Shown here: positions 1-11,869 of the stretch, one piece after another
How the letters are laid out: each line of letters starts with the position of its first letter
Numbering within the stretch: the first letter of the stretch is position 1
Assembly (NCBI RefSeq): GCF_040958095.1
Contig: NC_091233.1
Coordinates: 7,847,235-7,911,234 of the forward strand
Source of the DNA: Procambarus clarkii
Lineage: Eukaryota > Arthropoda > Malacostraca > Decapoda > Cambaridae
DNA length: 64,000 nt
Reading direction: 5' to 3'
The notes under the pieces: model-generated
Seen by the model: the letters and a program-made list of their open reading frames with translations, nothing else
Database searches by the model: none
Told to the model about the DNA's origin: nothing
Position numbers and translations under genes: made by a program

Positions 1-1042
1 CCCCTCCTCGAAGACTGCATCGATGAGATCGGAAACGCCACGTACGTCTCGAAATTCGATCTCTCAAGTGGTTATTATCAGATCCTGCTCACTGAACGTG
101 CCAAACAACTAACTGCATTCATAACACCCGATGGTGTCTTTGAGTATCAAGTGTTACTGTTCGGCTTGCGTAATGCCCCCTGCCATGTTCCAGAGGCTAA
201 TGAACTGTCTGCTCGCTAATGTGCCAAATTGTCTGGCGTATCTAGATGACATTGTGCTCTTTGAGAGTAATTGGACTGACCACATAGCTAGGTTATGCCA
301 GTTGTTCACAGTTTTGAAAAATGCAAATCTAACCTTAATTGCAAAAAAGTGTCATTTTGGCCAAGGCACAGTGACATACCTCGGTTATGAAGTGGGCCAT
401 GGAAAAGTGTTACCTCGGCAAGATAAAATCAGTGCCATTCTGGAGTATCCAGTGCTCTGGTCTAAAAAGGACGTTCAAAGGTTTATCGGTATGTATGCGT
501 ACTATCGACGCTTTTGTCAGAACTTTTCCAGTGTTGCCACTCCTCTCACAGACTTGTTGCAGAAGGCTGTTAAATTTAAGTTGTCATCAGACTGTGCAGA
601 GGAGTTTAAAAAAGTGAAATTGATCTTAGGTTCCGCCCCAGTGCTCGCTAGTCCAAGGTTCGACCGATCATTTAAAATTCATGTTGACCCGTCTGACTCG
701 GGTGCTGATGCAGTGTTGTTGCAACCTGGGGATGACCAAGTAGACCACTCAGTATATTATTACTCTGTAAAATTTGACATGGTGCAACGCAATTATTCAG
801 TGGTAGAAAAAGAGGCGTTGGCGCTAGTGTTAACATGTAAAAAGTTTGAAGTATACCTCACAGGTAATATAGTGGAAGTGTACACGGACCATAACCCACT
901 AGTGTTCTTAAACCAGATGAAGGCGAAAAATAAACGCATCCTCAGGTGGGCATTGTACCTACAGGACTTCAATCTTTCCATTACCCACCTACCGGGCTGG
1001 CTCAGCATGATAGCCGACACTCTGTCCCGGTTACCTGAGTAA
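1..1042 (+). pseudogene. Ty3/Gypsy-type pol fragment: reverse transcriptase and RNase H
   Basis: Seen: the reading frame from base 1 gives RT text (FDLSSGYYQI, then TAFITPDGVFEYQ) and then breaks at the C run 176-180. The RT continues one frame over with FQRLMN and the catalytic YLDD box (239-250). An RNase H domain follows, with VDPSD near 685-700, EKEALAL and YTDHNPL near 885-905, ending in DTLSRLPE and TAA at 1040-1042. Known: this order (RT then RNase H) is that of Ty3/Gypsy pol, which copies the element RNA into DNA in cytoplasmic particles. The 5' part (Gag, protease, RT fingers) lies left of the window. No integrase follows the stop; the next bases are a minisatellite. Inference: a dead or truncated copy, because of the single-base frameshift. 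I did not attempt a repaired reading. Confidence 0.85.
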
Positions 1043-1165
1043 CATTCATCTGAGCCACAGGAAGCAATATACCAACTGTCATGCTTTAGTTATTTTTTTT
1101 AGGTTCTCCTGTGACATTAAATATTCCGTGTCAAATTTATTACTTCCCCGTTTTTATTGTATGTG

Positions 1166-1396
1166 ATTTTTCTTTCAGAGAACTCCTTTGTGTGTGTTTT
1201 TCTTTCAGAACATTTATTTCTGTGTGCTTTTTCTTTCAGAACATTTATTTCTGTGTGCTTTTTCTTTCAGAACATTTATTTCTGTGTGCTTTTTCTTTCA
1301 GAACATTTATTTCTGTGTGCTTTTTCTTTCAGAGAATTCTGTTGTGCTTTTTCTTTCAGAGAATTCTGTTGTGCTTTTTCTTGCAGATTTTTTTTT
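1166..1396. repeat. 27-31-bp minisatellite in which every unit holds a splice-acceptor-like motif
   Basis: About eight head-to-tail units each begin with a pyrimidine run ending TTTTCTTTCAG. Four central units continue AACATTTATTTCTGTGTGC (31 bp) and look identical; the two right-hand units are shorter (27 bp, AGAGAATTCTG variant). Open frames across this stretch are a by-product of the low-complexity sequence and are not called as genes. Confidence 0.9.
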
Positions 1397-2359
1397 GTTT
1401 TTGGTTGATTTTCTTTTATGGCATAGAATTTCCTTTTTATTCTCTGTATATTCTTACAAAAAATATGACTACTATTCTAGTAGCCACATTTTTTTTTCTC
1501 TGAAGGGGGAACGAGTCTTACAACCCTCGGTTCCTCAGATGGAAACCAGAGGTCAATTTGAGCTCTTAAATATTTACCTTACATTAATTCATAGAATTGG
1601 ATCATGTGAGAAGGATATTTAATTACAATAATATTTATATCAGGGATATTTAAAACTTGGAGTATGCCTTACTCCCGTCGCCCTTGCCAAACGTAAGATG
1701 AATATTGTTTCTGGCAGAGCATAATAAGACTGAGCTTGTGGTTGATTATTAATTATTAAAATAGGTATCAACTATGTTTACAAATGATTAGAAAGAATTA
1801 GTAGAGTAGGTCTGAGTAAACTTGGATTGAGGGCCGCTGTACGATTAGCTGAGTATTCGGCCAGCAGCAATTAAGCTGGAGAGTGCCCAGACTCCAGGCT
1901 CACGTTCTTCTCTGTTCGGGCTGTGTGGTGTAAAGTTCTCTCTGTGGGACTCTGCCTTGATTCTCCTCCTCCTTCTCCCTTTCCCCTTACCTTAAGTTCC
2001 TGTAACTACAAAGTTAAGTACCTTTATGTGTAACTGTGGTAACTGCTAAGCTTGGCAGACTTGTGTAGATATTGTGTAGTATAATCCAGTGTTTTGGGTA
2101 TCCCTAAGTGTTGTGTTGTGATAAGATACCACGTGGTACTCACTACCCGCAAGCTGCCTCAAGCTTTCAAGTTCTTCACTAGTAGACTTTACCCTAGCTT
2201 GTCCTAATTGTAAAACCTTGCATCCTGCCTAAGCGGACCAAGGCTTTTAAAGTAAGATAGTGCGGTAAAGTAGTTATTGTTATTGTTATTTAATGTATAT
2301 GGGGGGTTGTTAAGAAAGTTTAATAAATAAGTTAGTTTTTGAGGTGTATCCATTACTGA
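1397..2359. other. Unannotated stretch, possibly LTR-like
   Basis: No coding similarity seen. A purine run (GAAGGGGGAA, about 1502-1511) resembles a polypurine tract, and the following 800 bases have an AATAAA (about 2321) and a GTTATT microsatellite near 2275. This would suit a 3' LTR for the RT fragment to the left, but I could not define TG...CA ends or find a second copy. Confidence 0.3.
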
Positions 2360-3152
2360 GGTGTATACAAGCCGGGTGCAGGCAATCCCGCTGATTACAT
2401 CAGTCGACATCCTTCCAACAGTTTCACCATCACCAAGCATCAGCAAGTTGCCGAGGAATATGTACACTCTGTAACCTGTGATGCAGTCCCTAAGGCTCTC
2501 ACTCTTGATGAAATCCGTACTGCAACCCTAGAGGACCCAACTCTGCAAGCAACAGTGAATGCATTGACTAAGAAAAAGTTTCCACACATCCCACCCTCAG
2601 GAGTTGACCAAGATGCATTCAAAGCACTTGAACGCATCCAGACAGAATTAAGTGTTATGCAACAACGCGACACTCTGCTGCGAGGTACGCGTATCGTCAT
2701 TCCAGCTGTTCTCCAGCAACGTGCTCTGAAGCTTGCACATCAAGGACACCAAGGTCTTGTTAGAACCAAACAGCTTCTACGAGAAAAGGTGTGGTTTCCT
2801 GGCATTGATCGTCAAGCAAAGGACATGCATGATGCCTGTGTCCCTTGCCAAGCTGCAGTGGATACTTCAAGACCAACACCTCTACAACCTTCACCACTAC
2901 CTGCTGCACCATGGACGGAAGTATCGATGGACTTCTGCGGACCACTACCAACTGGAGAGTACTTGATGGTAGTCATTGATGATCACTCACGTTATCCAGA
3001 AGTAGAAATCATCCCTTCCACATCTGCAAAGGCTGTCATCGCGAAACTTGACAAGATCTTTTCAAACTTTGGCATTCCTGAAGTTGTCAAGATGGACAAT
3101 GGACCGCCATTCAATGGACAAGACTTTGTCAACTTTGTTGAAGAACAACACC
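2360..3152 (+). pseudogene. Ty3/Gypsy-type integrase fragment
   Basis: The open frame starts just after a stop at 2357. It reads the tail of an RNase H domain (PGAGNPADYISRHP, about 2372-2413), then a linker, then integrase. The integrase zinc finger shows HQGHQG near 2737 and CVPC near 2836. The catalytic core has MDFCGP (about 2927) and MDNGPPF (about 3092), the first two acidic residues of the D,D(35)E triad. The third (E) is missing because the reading is cut near 3150, where the sequence becomes a gag gene on the opposite strand. Integrase joins element DNA to host DNA in the nucleus; this copy cannot be active. The open frame runs on to 3616, but that part is antisense of gag. The fragment may come from a different element than the RT at 1-1042, since the RNase H tail is present twice. 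Confidence 0.85.
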
Positions 3153-3974
3153 ACAGCCACTCCTTGATACTGGCTACTTTTTCAAAATGCTCGAAGAAGC
3201 TCTCTGCCTCTTCGGGAACAAACAAGGAAATGTCCTTCTCGCTAACCCTAACATCTGGTGAGTGTGATACCTGGGTGGTGCTCTCTGGCAACCCATATTC
3301 AATCCTTTGCTCAGCTAAGGTTCTATTTGCTTCTATCTGCATTTGTTTTGTTCTCTCTTTTTCTTTTTCGATCTGGACTTTTTCTTTTTCGACCTGGGCT
3401 TTTTCTTTTTATTTCTCCTGTTCCAACTCCGGTTCTCTTATTCTGGTTTTCTCTTTTTCTTTTTCCACCTCTAGTCTTGCTTTCTCTACTTCCAGCCTGG
3501 CTTTCTCTTTTTCCTTCTCGGCTTCATTTTTCATCTGGAGTTCCAATTTCATCTTTTCCAGTTGGAACTATCTCTCCTTGTCCTCTCGTCGTTGCTGCAT
3601 CTGGAGCTCTAACTAGAATCTCTCCAAGCTCCTATTTCGGCTACTCCTGCTACTGCAGTTACTCTTGCTGCTCCTACTCGATCCCTGGGATCTCACTTCA
3701 TCCTGCCCTTCATCCTCCTTTCCACTATCAGCTCCTTTTTGGGCTCCTTGTTCTGCCGCTTCACTCTTGGCTCTCAACTGCCTCAGGATCTCATCCCTGA
3801 GGCAGCTACTTTAGATGCTTTCAACCTAATGCCACATTTTCCTGCTATTTGTTTTAAATGATCCCTCGTGTAACCTTCCAAGTCCTCATGCTTGCCTGAC
3901 TCCACAAACGCTTGCACCTTATCCATCTTGTCCTGTGAGTCTTCCCAAGAGAGAGAATATACATTTGCGGTCAC
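3153..3974 (-). pseudogene. Ty3/Gypsy-type gag fragment, opposite strand
   Basis: Reading right to left from 3974, the protein begins MTANVYSLSW and has a short N-terminal helical motif (LKQIAGKCGIRLKASKVA) like the N-terminus of the Gag at 54.3 kb (LQQVANHFGIRLRTTKVA). Then comes a Glu/Lys-rich coiled coil (EKEKA-type repeats, about 3350-3600), and then the start of the capsid domain, EAESFFEHFEKVASIKEW, against EAEAFFEHFERIATLKEW in the 54-kb element. Frameshifts and stops break the middle (near 3350-3420 and 3600-3790). The reading stops at the junction with the integrase at about 3152. Gag forms the particle shell; here it is a relic of a relative of the 54-kb element. Confidence 0.8.
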
Positions 3975-4045
3975 ACAGTTTATCTATTTCAACAAGGGGT
4001 GTACAAATCCACTCTTGGACAGGGTGTGGGTGTGTCAATTCACTC

Positions 4046-4064
4046 TCCCGGACACAGGCCCCCA
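4046..4064 (-). other. Candidate primer binding site for the minus-strand gag element
   Basis: On the minus strand, about 72 bases upstream of the gag start, TTGGGGGCCTGTGTCCGGGA occurs. It begins TGGGGG and resembles primer sites complementary to tRNA-Pro-type 3' ends. It lies a few bases after a possible LTR end (CA at 4071-4072, read on the minus strand). This is a resemblance only. Confidence 0.35.
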
Positions 4065-4070
4065 ATTTAT

Positions 4071-6192
4071 TGTAGTGTGGGTTGGTGGTGTTGTCGTCGT
4101 TGATCCTTCTTTCTGGACAACCCAATCCACAACTCGGTAGAGTGCTTATACTTTACTAGGAGGTCACACTGGGCACTTCTAGCTCATGGAGAGGGGCTCA
4201 ACGTCACACGTTTAGGGGATGTGGCTCCAAAACTTAGCCTCGTTGTCACGTGCACACACCCACTCGAGCCGCTGTGACTCCCCACTCTCTCCTTATGTGA
4301 TATGATCTCCTCAATCCCCTTTTACTTATTGGTTTTCCGTCCTACCCTGTCCACAGCAGTGGTTCTTGGCTCTTTCTCTCTCTCTCCTTCTTTACTACTT
4401 CCTGGGAAGCCTAACTAGGACAAGGGCAAACACCAGCAAATTTGAGTACATTTACTGGACAAAGCACATACAAAATACATACACACATATAATATTAATG
4501 AATCCTACACTCTACACTATTTCAGTCAGGTTGCACTCCAACAACATCAGAACTCTATTCTCAGCTTATCAAGTGGTATCCTATCTCCTGGTTCACCACC
4601 TAATATTACCAACCTCCTCAAGTAGGTCAGGTCCTATAATATAATGTTGTACTATCAGCAAGAGAATATATATATCTAAAAACATGTATAAGGAAAATCA
4701 GCGTATAAATGCAATGACATATATATATATCAGTGTAAATGTTCCTTGATACACAACATTGATCAATCGATAACCCTATCAGTCCTAGAACACATACATC
4801 TGTAGGTAATCCAGCCTACGACTGTAACTCTATGCTTCAGTATAAACACTCCTCGGCACAAGAACGGCAAACAATCACTCACCTCTCACTGCGTCTTGCA
4901 CGCTAATGACAACCAAACACTCTAATAACTCCCTACAAGTAATCATTTAGAACTTTCCTTCCACATCTGGAAGTTCACTACCCTGATCTCTTAAGGTTCT
5001 TCCGGGTTTAACTACCAGGATCCGCTGCAGCTCCTCCAGGCTGCTACACCATGAAGTTTTCCTTGGGCAACTATGGTGCTTCACTACCTCTACTAGGGTC
5101 CTCCACAGCTCTCCTGGCTGCTACACCATGAAGTTTCCTCGAGCAACTATGGTGCTTCACCACCTCTACAGAAGCACGTGACACTCCTCTTCACTGCTAG
5201 TCCTCACAGCTCGAGGTCCTCTGCTCCACTACCTTGGAGTCTCATTAGCTACTCCCTCTGTGCTGGTTTCGAAGTTCTCAGCAACTTCTTCCCCAAAGAC
5301 AAACCTGCAACCCATTGACACTCCAATAAAAATGTTTCCCCTTAAACACATAAACAAAAATAACCACACAATATGTTTACCTCCAACATCTATCTGCTCT
5401 CTACATACTGTGAGAGTGGACTTCCCCTGTTTTGGACTGGTCCATTCTCGACCTTGCCCGGCGGGCCTCACTCACTCTGCGAGGGTCCTCAGCCGCCAGG
5501 AGCTGGACCCCCTCAGTCACCTGTCAGCGCTCAGAGGAGATGGACGTTGCTCCGTGTTCCTCCCTCTCCACTCTCTTATTTTTGGCCTCCTGCTTTATCA
5601 AAACATGTCTAACTTATCAATAAACATTGCTACTGTCGCTAGGCACACGACCAACCACAAGTATCACTATGAACTGGCTTAAATCGTGCTTACCACAGAT
5701 TGTCTGGTCGAGGGCACTCCTCCCTCTGACAGAGTCTGGTTAGGGCACTCCCACAGCCCACGATAATGTCTCTGGGCGGCTTAATAAACACTCCTTGCCG
5801 TCCAGGACTTAAGACCACAACGTCCCCAGCTCGATTCCACAGCTGGCACGTCTGCACACTTTTCTTTTCGTGGAGATATATCACTAGAGGTTCCTTTCTG
5901 ACGGGAGCTCAAACGGAGCACAGCTTCCTCTTGCGATGTCTGGCCTCAAGTGAGGGTCAAAGCCCTCCAGAAGCGATCCTCACGCCTCCAGCAAATTACC
6001 CACATCTCCTAACCAGTCATTTATCTATTTTCTTATTCACTGCCCATAATCTTGAACTGTTTATTAAATCCGACTAACTATTTCACATCTGTATCTTCAC
6101 CTCTATGTTTCCTGGACCTTCCAATCAGGTCAGGCTTGATAGAATAATTCTCAAAGGGGAGACTCATTTTTCGGCTACCTGGGATCATAACA
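4071..6192 (-). mobile_element. Candidate long 5' LTR of the minus-strand Gypsy relic
   Basis: On the minus strand the segment starts TGTTATGATCCCAGG (6192) and ends ...CACTACA (4071), that is TG...CA, followed by the primer-site-like sequence and gag. It would be 2.1 kb, long for an LTR but of the same order as the 1.7-kb LTRs at 52-59 kb. No second copy is in the window, so the limits are inferred. It contains a local duplication (5031-5170). No coding sequence recognised. Confidence 0.4.
5031..5170. repeat. Two tandem copies of a ~75-bp unit
   Basis: The phrase GGCTGCTACACCATGAAGTT followed by CAACTATGGTGCTTCAC occurs twice, about 75-80 bases apart, with a few differences. Confidence 0.8.
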
Positions 6193-6559
6193 CTATGCAA
6201 GTGACAATCTCTTGAAAGCTCGTTACGCGATTGTCACTGCTACATACACAACACACTTATATGCACCCTAAGTGATTCAACAAGAGGCTTGCAACGGTCT
6301 CTATGCAAGGCATTTTTACATCTATGGCAAGTCCGCAGTTGCAGGTCTCACTCCACAACCGCCTAACCGGAGAGTCATGTGCATCCTTCACCTACAGTAA
6401 GCAAATATTTTGGTTACTTTGCTAAGATTCCTGGCAGTGCATCATTATGAATGAAGTACTTGTGTATTACCATTGATGGTGTTATCTCTGAATTCTGCGA
6501 ATTTCTTTTTCGTATTCCATTATATAATGACGCAAAGTATGCGAATAGTTAAACTTGCT
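6193..6559. other. No gene seen
   Basis: Unique-looking non-coding sequence with no recognised motif. Confidence 0.5.
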
Positions 6560-6990
6560 CAATGAATTTGTGTTAGCTTGCTAATGTAATTGTATGGGAT
6601 TTGCATAAGTTTGTTGAAAATATAACTGAATGCTAGTTTAGTTCATTTATTATGAATCCCATGCCCATTTTGTGGGGCGGGTAGTGGGAAGGGTTACCAC
6701 GGCGGGTAATGGACTCTGGGAATGAACCCAACAATTCATTTTGGCTCAAGCAAGAAAAAAAAAGTTGTAAACGAAATTGCCAAAATTAATTTGTGCAAGT
6801 TTGCAAATGTGATTTTTTTTGCATAAGTTTGAGAATATATAACTTAATGTTAATTTTAATTCATTCATTAATGCAGCCCCTATTCCCATCTTGCGGGCAA
6901 TAGTGGAAAGGGTTGCAGCGATGCATAATGGGCCTCAGAGTCAGAACCTACACAATTCATTTAGCTAAAGCAAGTTTTCGCAATGTTAAT
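6560..6990. repeat. Diverged tandem duplication, unit ~215 bp
   Basis: Both halves carry the same landmarks in order: a TTTGCATAAGTTTG block, an AT-rich stretch with TTCATT, CCC..TTCCCAT or CCCATGCCCAT, a purine-rich GTGG(G/A)AAGGGTT, GGTAATGG or ATAATGG, and CAATTCATTT. They differ by many substitutions, so the duplication is old. Confidence 0.7.
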
Positions 6991-9309
6991 GAGCTAGTTT
7001 TGAAAAATCCAATGGTCATTGTTGTAACACTTTAAAAGTGTTTTGTTTAGTTTTATTTATTACATACATAGAGATACATGAGTCAGAGACAGGGATCTGA
7101 GAGGTGCCAGTTGGTCGGCCTGAAACTCACACCTCTAAGCGTTAATGACCCCAAGTGACCTGAGGTCAGATCATGCAAATTTCACCTTGCTTCTGCTAAT
7201 CTGATAATTGGCCTTCAAACATGCCGACGTTTAAGGAGTGGTTTCGTAGAGAGCCTCGGGCTATCTACTTGTTGGCAGAGTTAGCTACTAGGTTCCTCAA
7301 TATATACTCGGAGAGCAGAGCATAGAAGGGATAGATAGGAGACCAGCCAGCCGAGCAGAGGCCAGCCGTCGAGATAGGCTGTCGCCGGACAGGGGGTGAC
7401 GCTGTCTAACAACTGCAGACTCCCGCCCTCCCCCTCTATCCAGCTATAGGCAGACACTTGGTGAGTTGAGCATGAAAGGTGACTTAGTCGTGTTTACAAG
7501 TGTTGTGTGAGGATCAGGGGCAGTCAAGTTGTAGGGTTCTCGAATTCTTGGATGATGACTCACTTTACATATATATCTTGAACATTAAGTTGAATTGCTT
7601 AAATTATGATACTAAGTATGTGAAATATAATTGAATTTATTATTTAAATTGTCTTTAACTTTGTTCCCTATAGTTTTTGAGTTGAGGTGAGAAAGCCTCG
7701 GCGGTTACTGGTTTCATGATTTTAATGAGTACAGGTTTAGAGTTGATACATGGTAATAACATCTTTTGGTACAGACAAGTTCCATTCCTTGTCTTGTAGG
7801 TACGGACAAATGAATGGGTGGTGGCAGCATTTCTTCTTCTACTTCTACTATCTACTCTTCTACTTCTACCTATCTATTCCTCTTCCTCCACCCCTCTCCA
7901 ACTCTCACTTTCAACTCACGACCCTCCTCCCTCCTCCTACCTTTCTACCTCCCTCACCCCACACCCTGACTAATTACTTCATTATCCATTTCTTCCCTTT
8001 TTTTTCTCTTATGCGTTTGTGACAGTGAAATGTATTCTAGAGTTCTCTAGGGTTTCGGGTAACTGATTAAGTTACGGCGCCTTGTAGTCCCCGCACCTAG
8101 GTAGTCAAGTACCTAGGTTACAAGGTGTTGAACGAGAGAGGCTGCCGTAGGAACTCTGGGGGTACTCTAGAATAGTTAGCTAACTGAGGACGGGATAACA
8201 GACTAAAGAGAGCTGTTTCCCCTGGCCTCACTAGTTAACTGGGGGTGGAATAATGGACAAGAGAGAGCTATTTCCCCCACCCCCCGATACATTGTCACAC
8301 ATCAACAATGGGGCACGAGAAAGACCGCAAGTGCAGTTTCTAAATTAAAACCAAGACTGGAATATGTGGAGAGCTAGTGCCATAATTTATCTGTTTTTCC
8401 TGCACACCACCGCCCATCCAGTGGGGGCTAAGCTGAGCAGTAGTAACATCTAGAAGTAACATCTGCTGCTTTTATTGGATGATCCATAGATGTGTACTGG
8501 CTCCTCTTGCATAATCGCATTAATAGCAGTTTCTAAATTAAACAACTAGCATATTTAAAGAGTTAGTCTAACAATTTATATGTTTTTTTTTTATTTTTAT
8601 CAGGCCCACTGCCCCTCTATCCAGCAGACTGCGGCTGGATGGGTTAAAATTGAGCTAAAAACAGTTGGTCAGGGCGAGATACAGCCTCATTTAGAGAAAT
8701 TTACTATAGCCAAAAAGCTTGAACGTCGGGAACTGAACGCGGGCCTGCACGAGAATCTTTCTTGGCACTCAAATGTTTAGAGATTAAAATCTCTATAGAG
8801 TGGGCAACTAAGATACCGCATCATTTAGTGAAATTTGCAATGTCCAATAGTTTGGACGTTGGGAAACTGAGCCAGGACTTGCACGAAGGTTGCTCTGCAT
8901 CCAGTGCAAATGATGAAACATGTGGGAGAAAGAAAGATTTTCTCTGTGATGGAAAAAAAAAACGATTGGTACTCAAAGTATTGAAAATCTCAATAACTTT
9001 ATAGCACATAAAAGTCTTAAAAGACAATATATTTTAGGAGTAAATCCTTGTCAATGCTAATATTTTATTATTTACTAAAAAAAATAATTGGTAATTTTAA
9101 AACCCAAAGCCTTCCAAACCCGGCTCATTAAAATATTTTTTTATGAAATCTCGTAAGTATTTATGCAATATTCAATATAAAACAATCATAATACGCAATG
9201 GCATTTCATTTTTATAGAGGAAATTTATAAAGTAAATATAATATCAATGCAAAACTATTTCTATCTGACGTATTATTTTAAATAAATACAGTCGGGCGAA
9301 AACATATCT
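6991..9309. other. No gene seen; minor low-complexity and repeats
   Basis: Contains a pyrimidine-rich run (7830-8000, CTTCTACTTCTAC type), a weak palindrome CTAGGTAGTCAAGTACCTAGG near 8097, and a diverged direct repeat (CAGTTTCTAAATTAAA at 8333 and 8527). Short open frames here have no recognisable product. Confidence 0.5.
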
Positions 9310-9440
9310 TATCCACGTACTCACCTAGTTGTGCTTGCAGGGGTTGAGCACTGGCTCTTTGGTCCCGTGAATCAACAGATGTAGAGGTTCCTGAGCCTAC
9401 TGGGCTCTACGTGAGTGACTGGGTGGGCTTCTGGAAGACT
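9310..9440 (-). pseudogene. LINE C-terminal/3' fragment of a common decapod type
   Basis: On the minus strand the sequence reads GPKSQCSTPASTTR then a stop, a C-terminal text I associate with abundant non-LTR elements in decapods (remembered, not searched). The coding part is about 40 codons with an in-frame stop. It borders the SINE at 9447. Confidence 0.4.
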
Positions 9441-9446
9441 TTGGGA

Positions 9447-9690
9447 TTTTTTTTTTGAGATATATACAAGAGTTGTTTCATTCTTGTATAGCCACTAGTA
9501 TGCGTAGCGTTTCGGGCAGGTCCTTGGAATACGATTTCCGCTGCGAAGAATCGTTGTTACAACCAAGTACCCATTTTACTGTTGAGTTAAACAGAGGCTA
9601 CAGTTAAGGATTTGCACCCAGTAAATCTTCCCCGGACAAGGCGCTCGCAGAACGCCAGGCGAGTGTCTTACCACTGCACCACGAAGACTT
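9447..9690 (-). mobile_element. tRNA-derived SINE, internal B box deleted
   Basis: Read on the minus strand: a tRNA-like head (GTGGTGCAGTGGTAAGACAC, A-box like, near 9662-9682), a body with ACTGTAGCCTCTGTTTAACT, the tail motif CCTGCCCGAAACGC (about 9508-9521) and a short A run (T10 at 9447-9456). Compared with the copy at 31116-31433 it lacks about 20 bases covering the B box. SINEs are transcribed by RNA polymerase III and copied by LINE proteins; this copy has probably lost its promoter. Confidence 0.8.
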
Positions 9691-9827
9691 GTGGAGAGCA
9701 AGAATGGGCCGAGCTCTGGGGGGCGCGAGATTAGCCCTGATGATGATTTTTTCCAAGCTATATTTAAAAAAAAAACAGTGATGGGAATATTAGATGAACT
9801 TGAAGCTAGTTGTTTAGTTAGAGTGGT
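9691..9827. other. Spacer between SINE and minisatellite
   Basis: Nothing recognised. Confidence 0.5.
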
Positions 9828-10567
9828 TAACCCTGCTTACAACTTTTGCTAGCCCTTCTTACTAACTCATGCTAGCCCTTCTTACTAACTCATGCTGGCC
9901 CTTCTTACTAACTCATGCTAGCCCTTCTTACTAACTCATGCTAGCCCTTTTCGTAACTCATGCCACCACTTTTTACTAACTCATGCCAGCCCTCATTACT
10001 AACTCATGCTAGCCCTTCTTACTAACTCATTCTAGCCCTTCTTACTAACTCATGCTAGCCCTTCTCACTAACTCATGCTGGCCCTTTTTACTAACTCACG
10101 CCAGCCCTCATGCTAGCCCTGCTTACTAACTCTTGCTAGCCTTGCTTACTAACTCATGCTAGCTCTTTTTACTAACTCACGCCAGCCCTTCTCACTAGCC
10201 CTGCTTACTCACTCATGCTAGCCCTTCTTACTAACTCATGCTAGCTCTTTTTACTAACTCACGCCAGCCCTTCTCACTAGCCCTGCTTACTAACTCATGC
10301 TAGCCCTTCTTACTAACTCATGCTTGCCCTTCTTACTAACTCATGCTGGTCCTTCTTACTTAATCATGCCAGCCCTGCTTACTAACTTGCTAACCATGCT
10401 TACTAACTCATGCTAGCCCTTCTTACTAACTCATGCTAGCCCTTCTTACTAACTCATGCTAGCCCTTCTTACTAACTCATGCTGGCCCTTCTTACTAACT
10501 CATGCTGGCCCTTCTTACTAACTCATGCTAGCCCTTCTTACTAACTCTTGCTAGCCCTTCTTACTAG
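9828..10567. repeat. 23-bp minisatellite, about 30 units
   Basis: Unit begins CTAGCCCTTCTTACTAACTC (23 bp in all). Units vary (GCTGGCCC, GCCAGCCC, CTTTTTACT) and several are shortened (near 10100, 10190, 10280), where a longer composite unit is itself repeated. No open frame of interest. Confidence 0.9.
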
Positions 10568-11869
10568 TATGAATTCATCTTCTCACTTTTAAAAGGTGGA
10601 GGTCTAACATTTTCTAAAACCCTTTGCCCTTGACATACCCCCACTGACATCAAAGGTGGAAAGTAGAATACCTATTCTACTTTCACATTTTTGGGTTTGG
10701 GCGTGATAGCAAAAAAGCATTGCATAGCAAGTGATAGTGACAGTAGTCACATTACATGAGTTATTGGGGCCTCCCTCCACAATAGCTATTATCTATTTTG
10801 ATGTTATAAATATACAATTTAATACGGAATATGAACAAATTCCTAATATATATTAAATTTCTTAAAACACTAAACTATTTTCCTTCATAGTATATTTACA
10901 AGTGTCAAATTACAGAATGGGGGTGTCAAACCCAACACAATATGGCTGAGGCCCCACTATTTAGCATTTTTTGTATTCTATAAAATATCGCAGCTAATGA
11001 CAATGTTTCTAATGTTTATTACAAAAGATAGACATACATTTGATACTATTTTCCATATTAAAAACTAATTTAAGGTTCGAACAAATATATCTATAAAATC
11101 TATAAACAGGTTAGAACCATACAAATGCAAGCATGCCTTTATCACCAGTACTCAACTGAATTCCACAGAAAATGGAATCTTTACTTTGGCTTCAGAACAC
11201 GGCGCAAAGCTGAGGGGGTGGGGGGGGGGTGATTGGAATAAACAGTTTCCAACCTGACTCTTCTCACATATAAACAAGTCCTTCTTGACTTCATTTCAAA
11301 TTATATAGAGTACTGAAAGTTCATTTTCCATAGCAAATATACTAAGGAACTCATTTTACGACTAGAACGCAAACTAGGACCCCTCATTCAGATTAAAAAC
11401 ACGAGAATTATTGACTGAACATTTACCCACCATCAAACACACAGGACTCTTTAAAGCTATTTTAACTTCTTTAAAACCCTAATGTGACCCCTCTCACATG
11501 CAGATCCTCTTCTATGGTTCGCCCTTCATGTCAATGTACCCCACAGTATCATGTAAATTCAATATAAGGCTTACTACACCTAAATATCCACCTTGTTCTT
11601 TGTAAGGAATCTTGATCCCCCCCGCCCTATATGCTTGACCCCACTGGGGGTATTCATAGGTAGGGGATCCTTATTGCTGACGTCAGGTCACGTGACACCC
11701 CCGCGACAACTAAGGACAATTTCACCTGATTGGCCCATGACCCAGGAACGCAAAGAGAAATTTTCTACTTGGCTCCTAATTGGTCAAAAAATTGCGCCCC
11801 GTTTTCATGGCCCACCTCTGACCATTACAGAAAATGGAGCTGTGCCAAGGGCTCCCTATACTATTCAGT
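10568..11869. other. No gene seen
   Basis: Two oppositely oriented CTTT-rich stretches near 10590-10690 (CTACTTTC, GAAAGTAGAATA) form a short inverted repeat. A G run (11217-11230) is present. The open frame at 11593-11883 has no recognisable domain. Confidence 0.4.

Noticed and set aside
1111..1622. Phe/Ser/Cys-rich frames resembling membrane segments
   Set aside because: They translate the TTTTCTTTCAG minisatellite.
3153..3616. Continuation of the integrase frame beyond 3152
   Set aside because: It is the antisense of gag; the residues are unlike any integrase.
9828..10567. Possible CRISPR array
   Set aside because: Units are contiguous with no unique spacers, and the genome is eukaryotic. 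The same holds for the arrays at 28911 and 29979.
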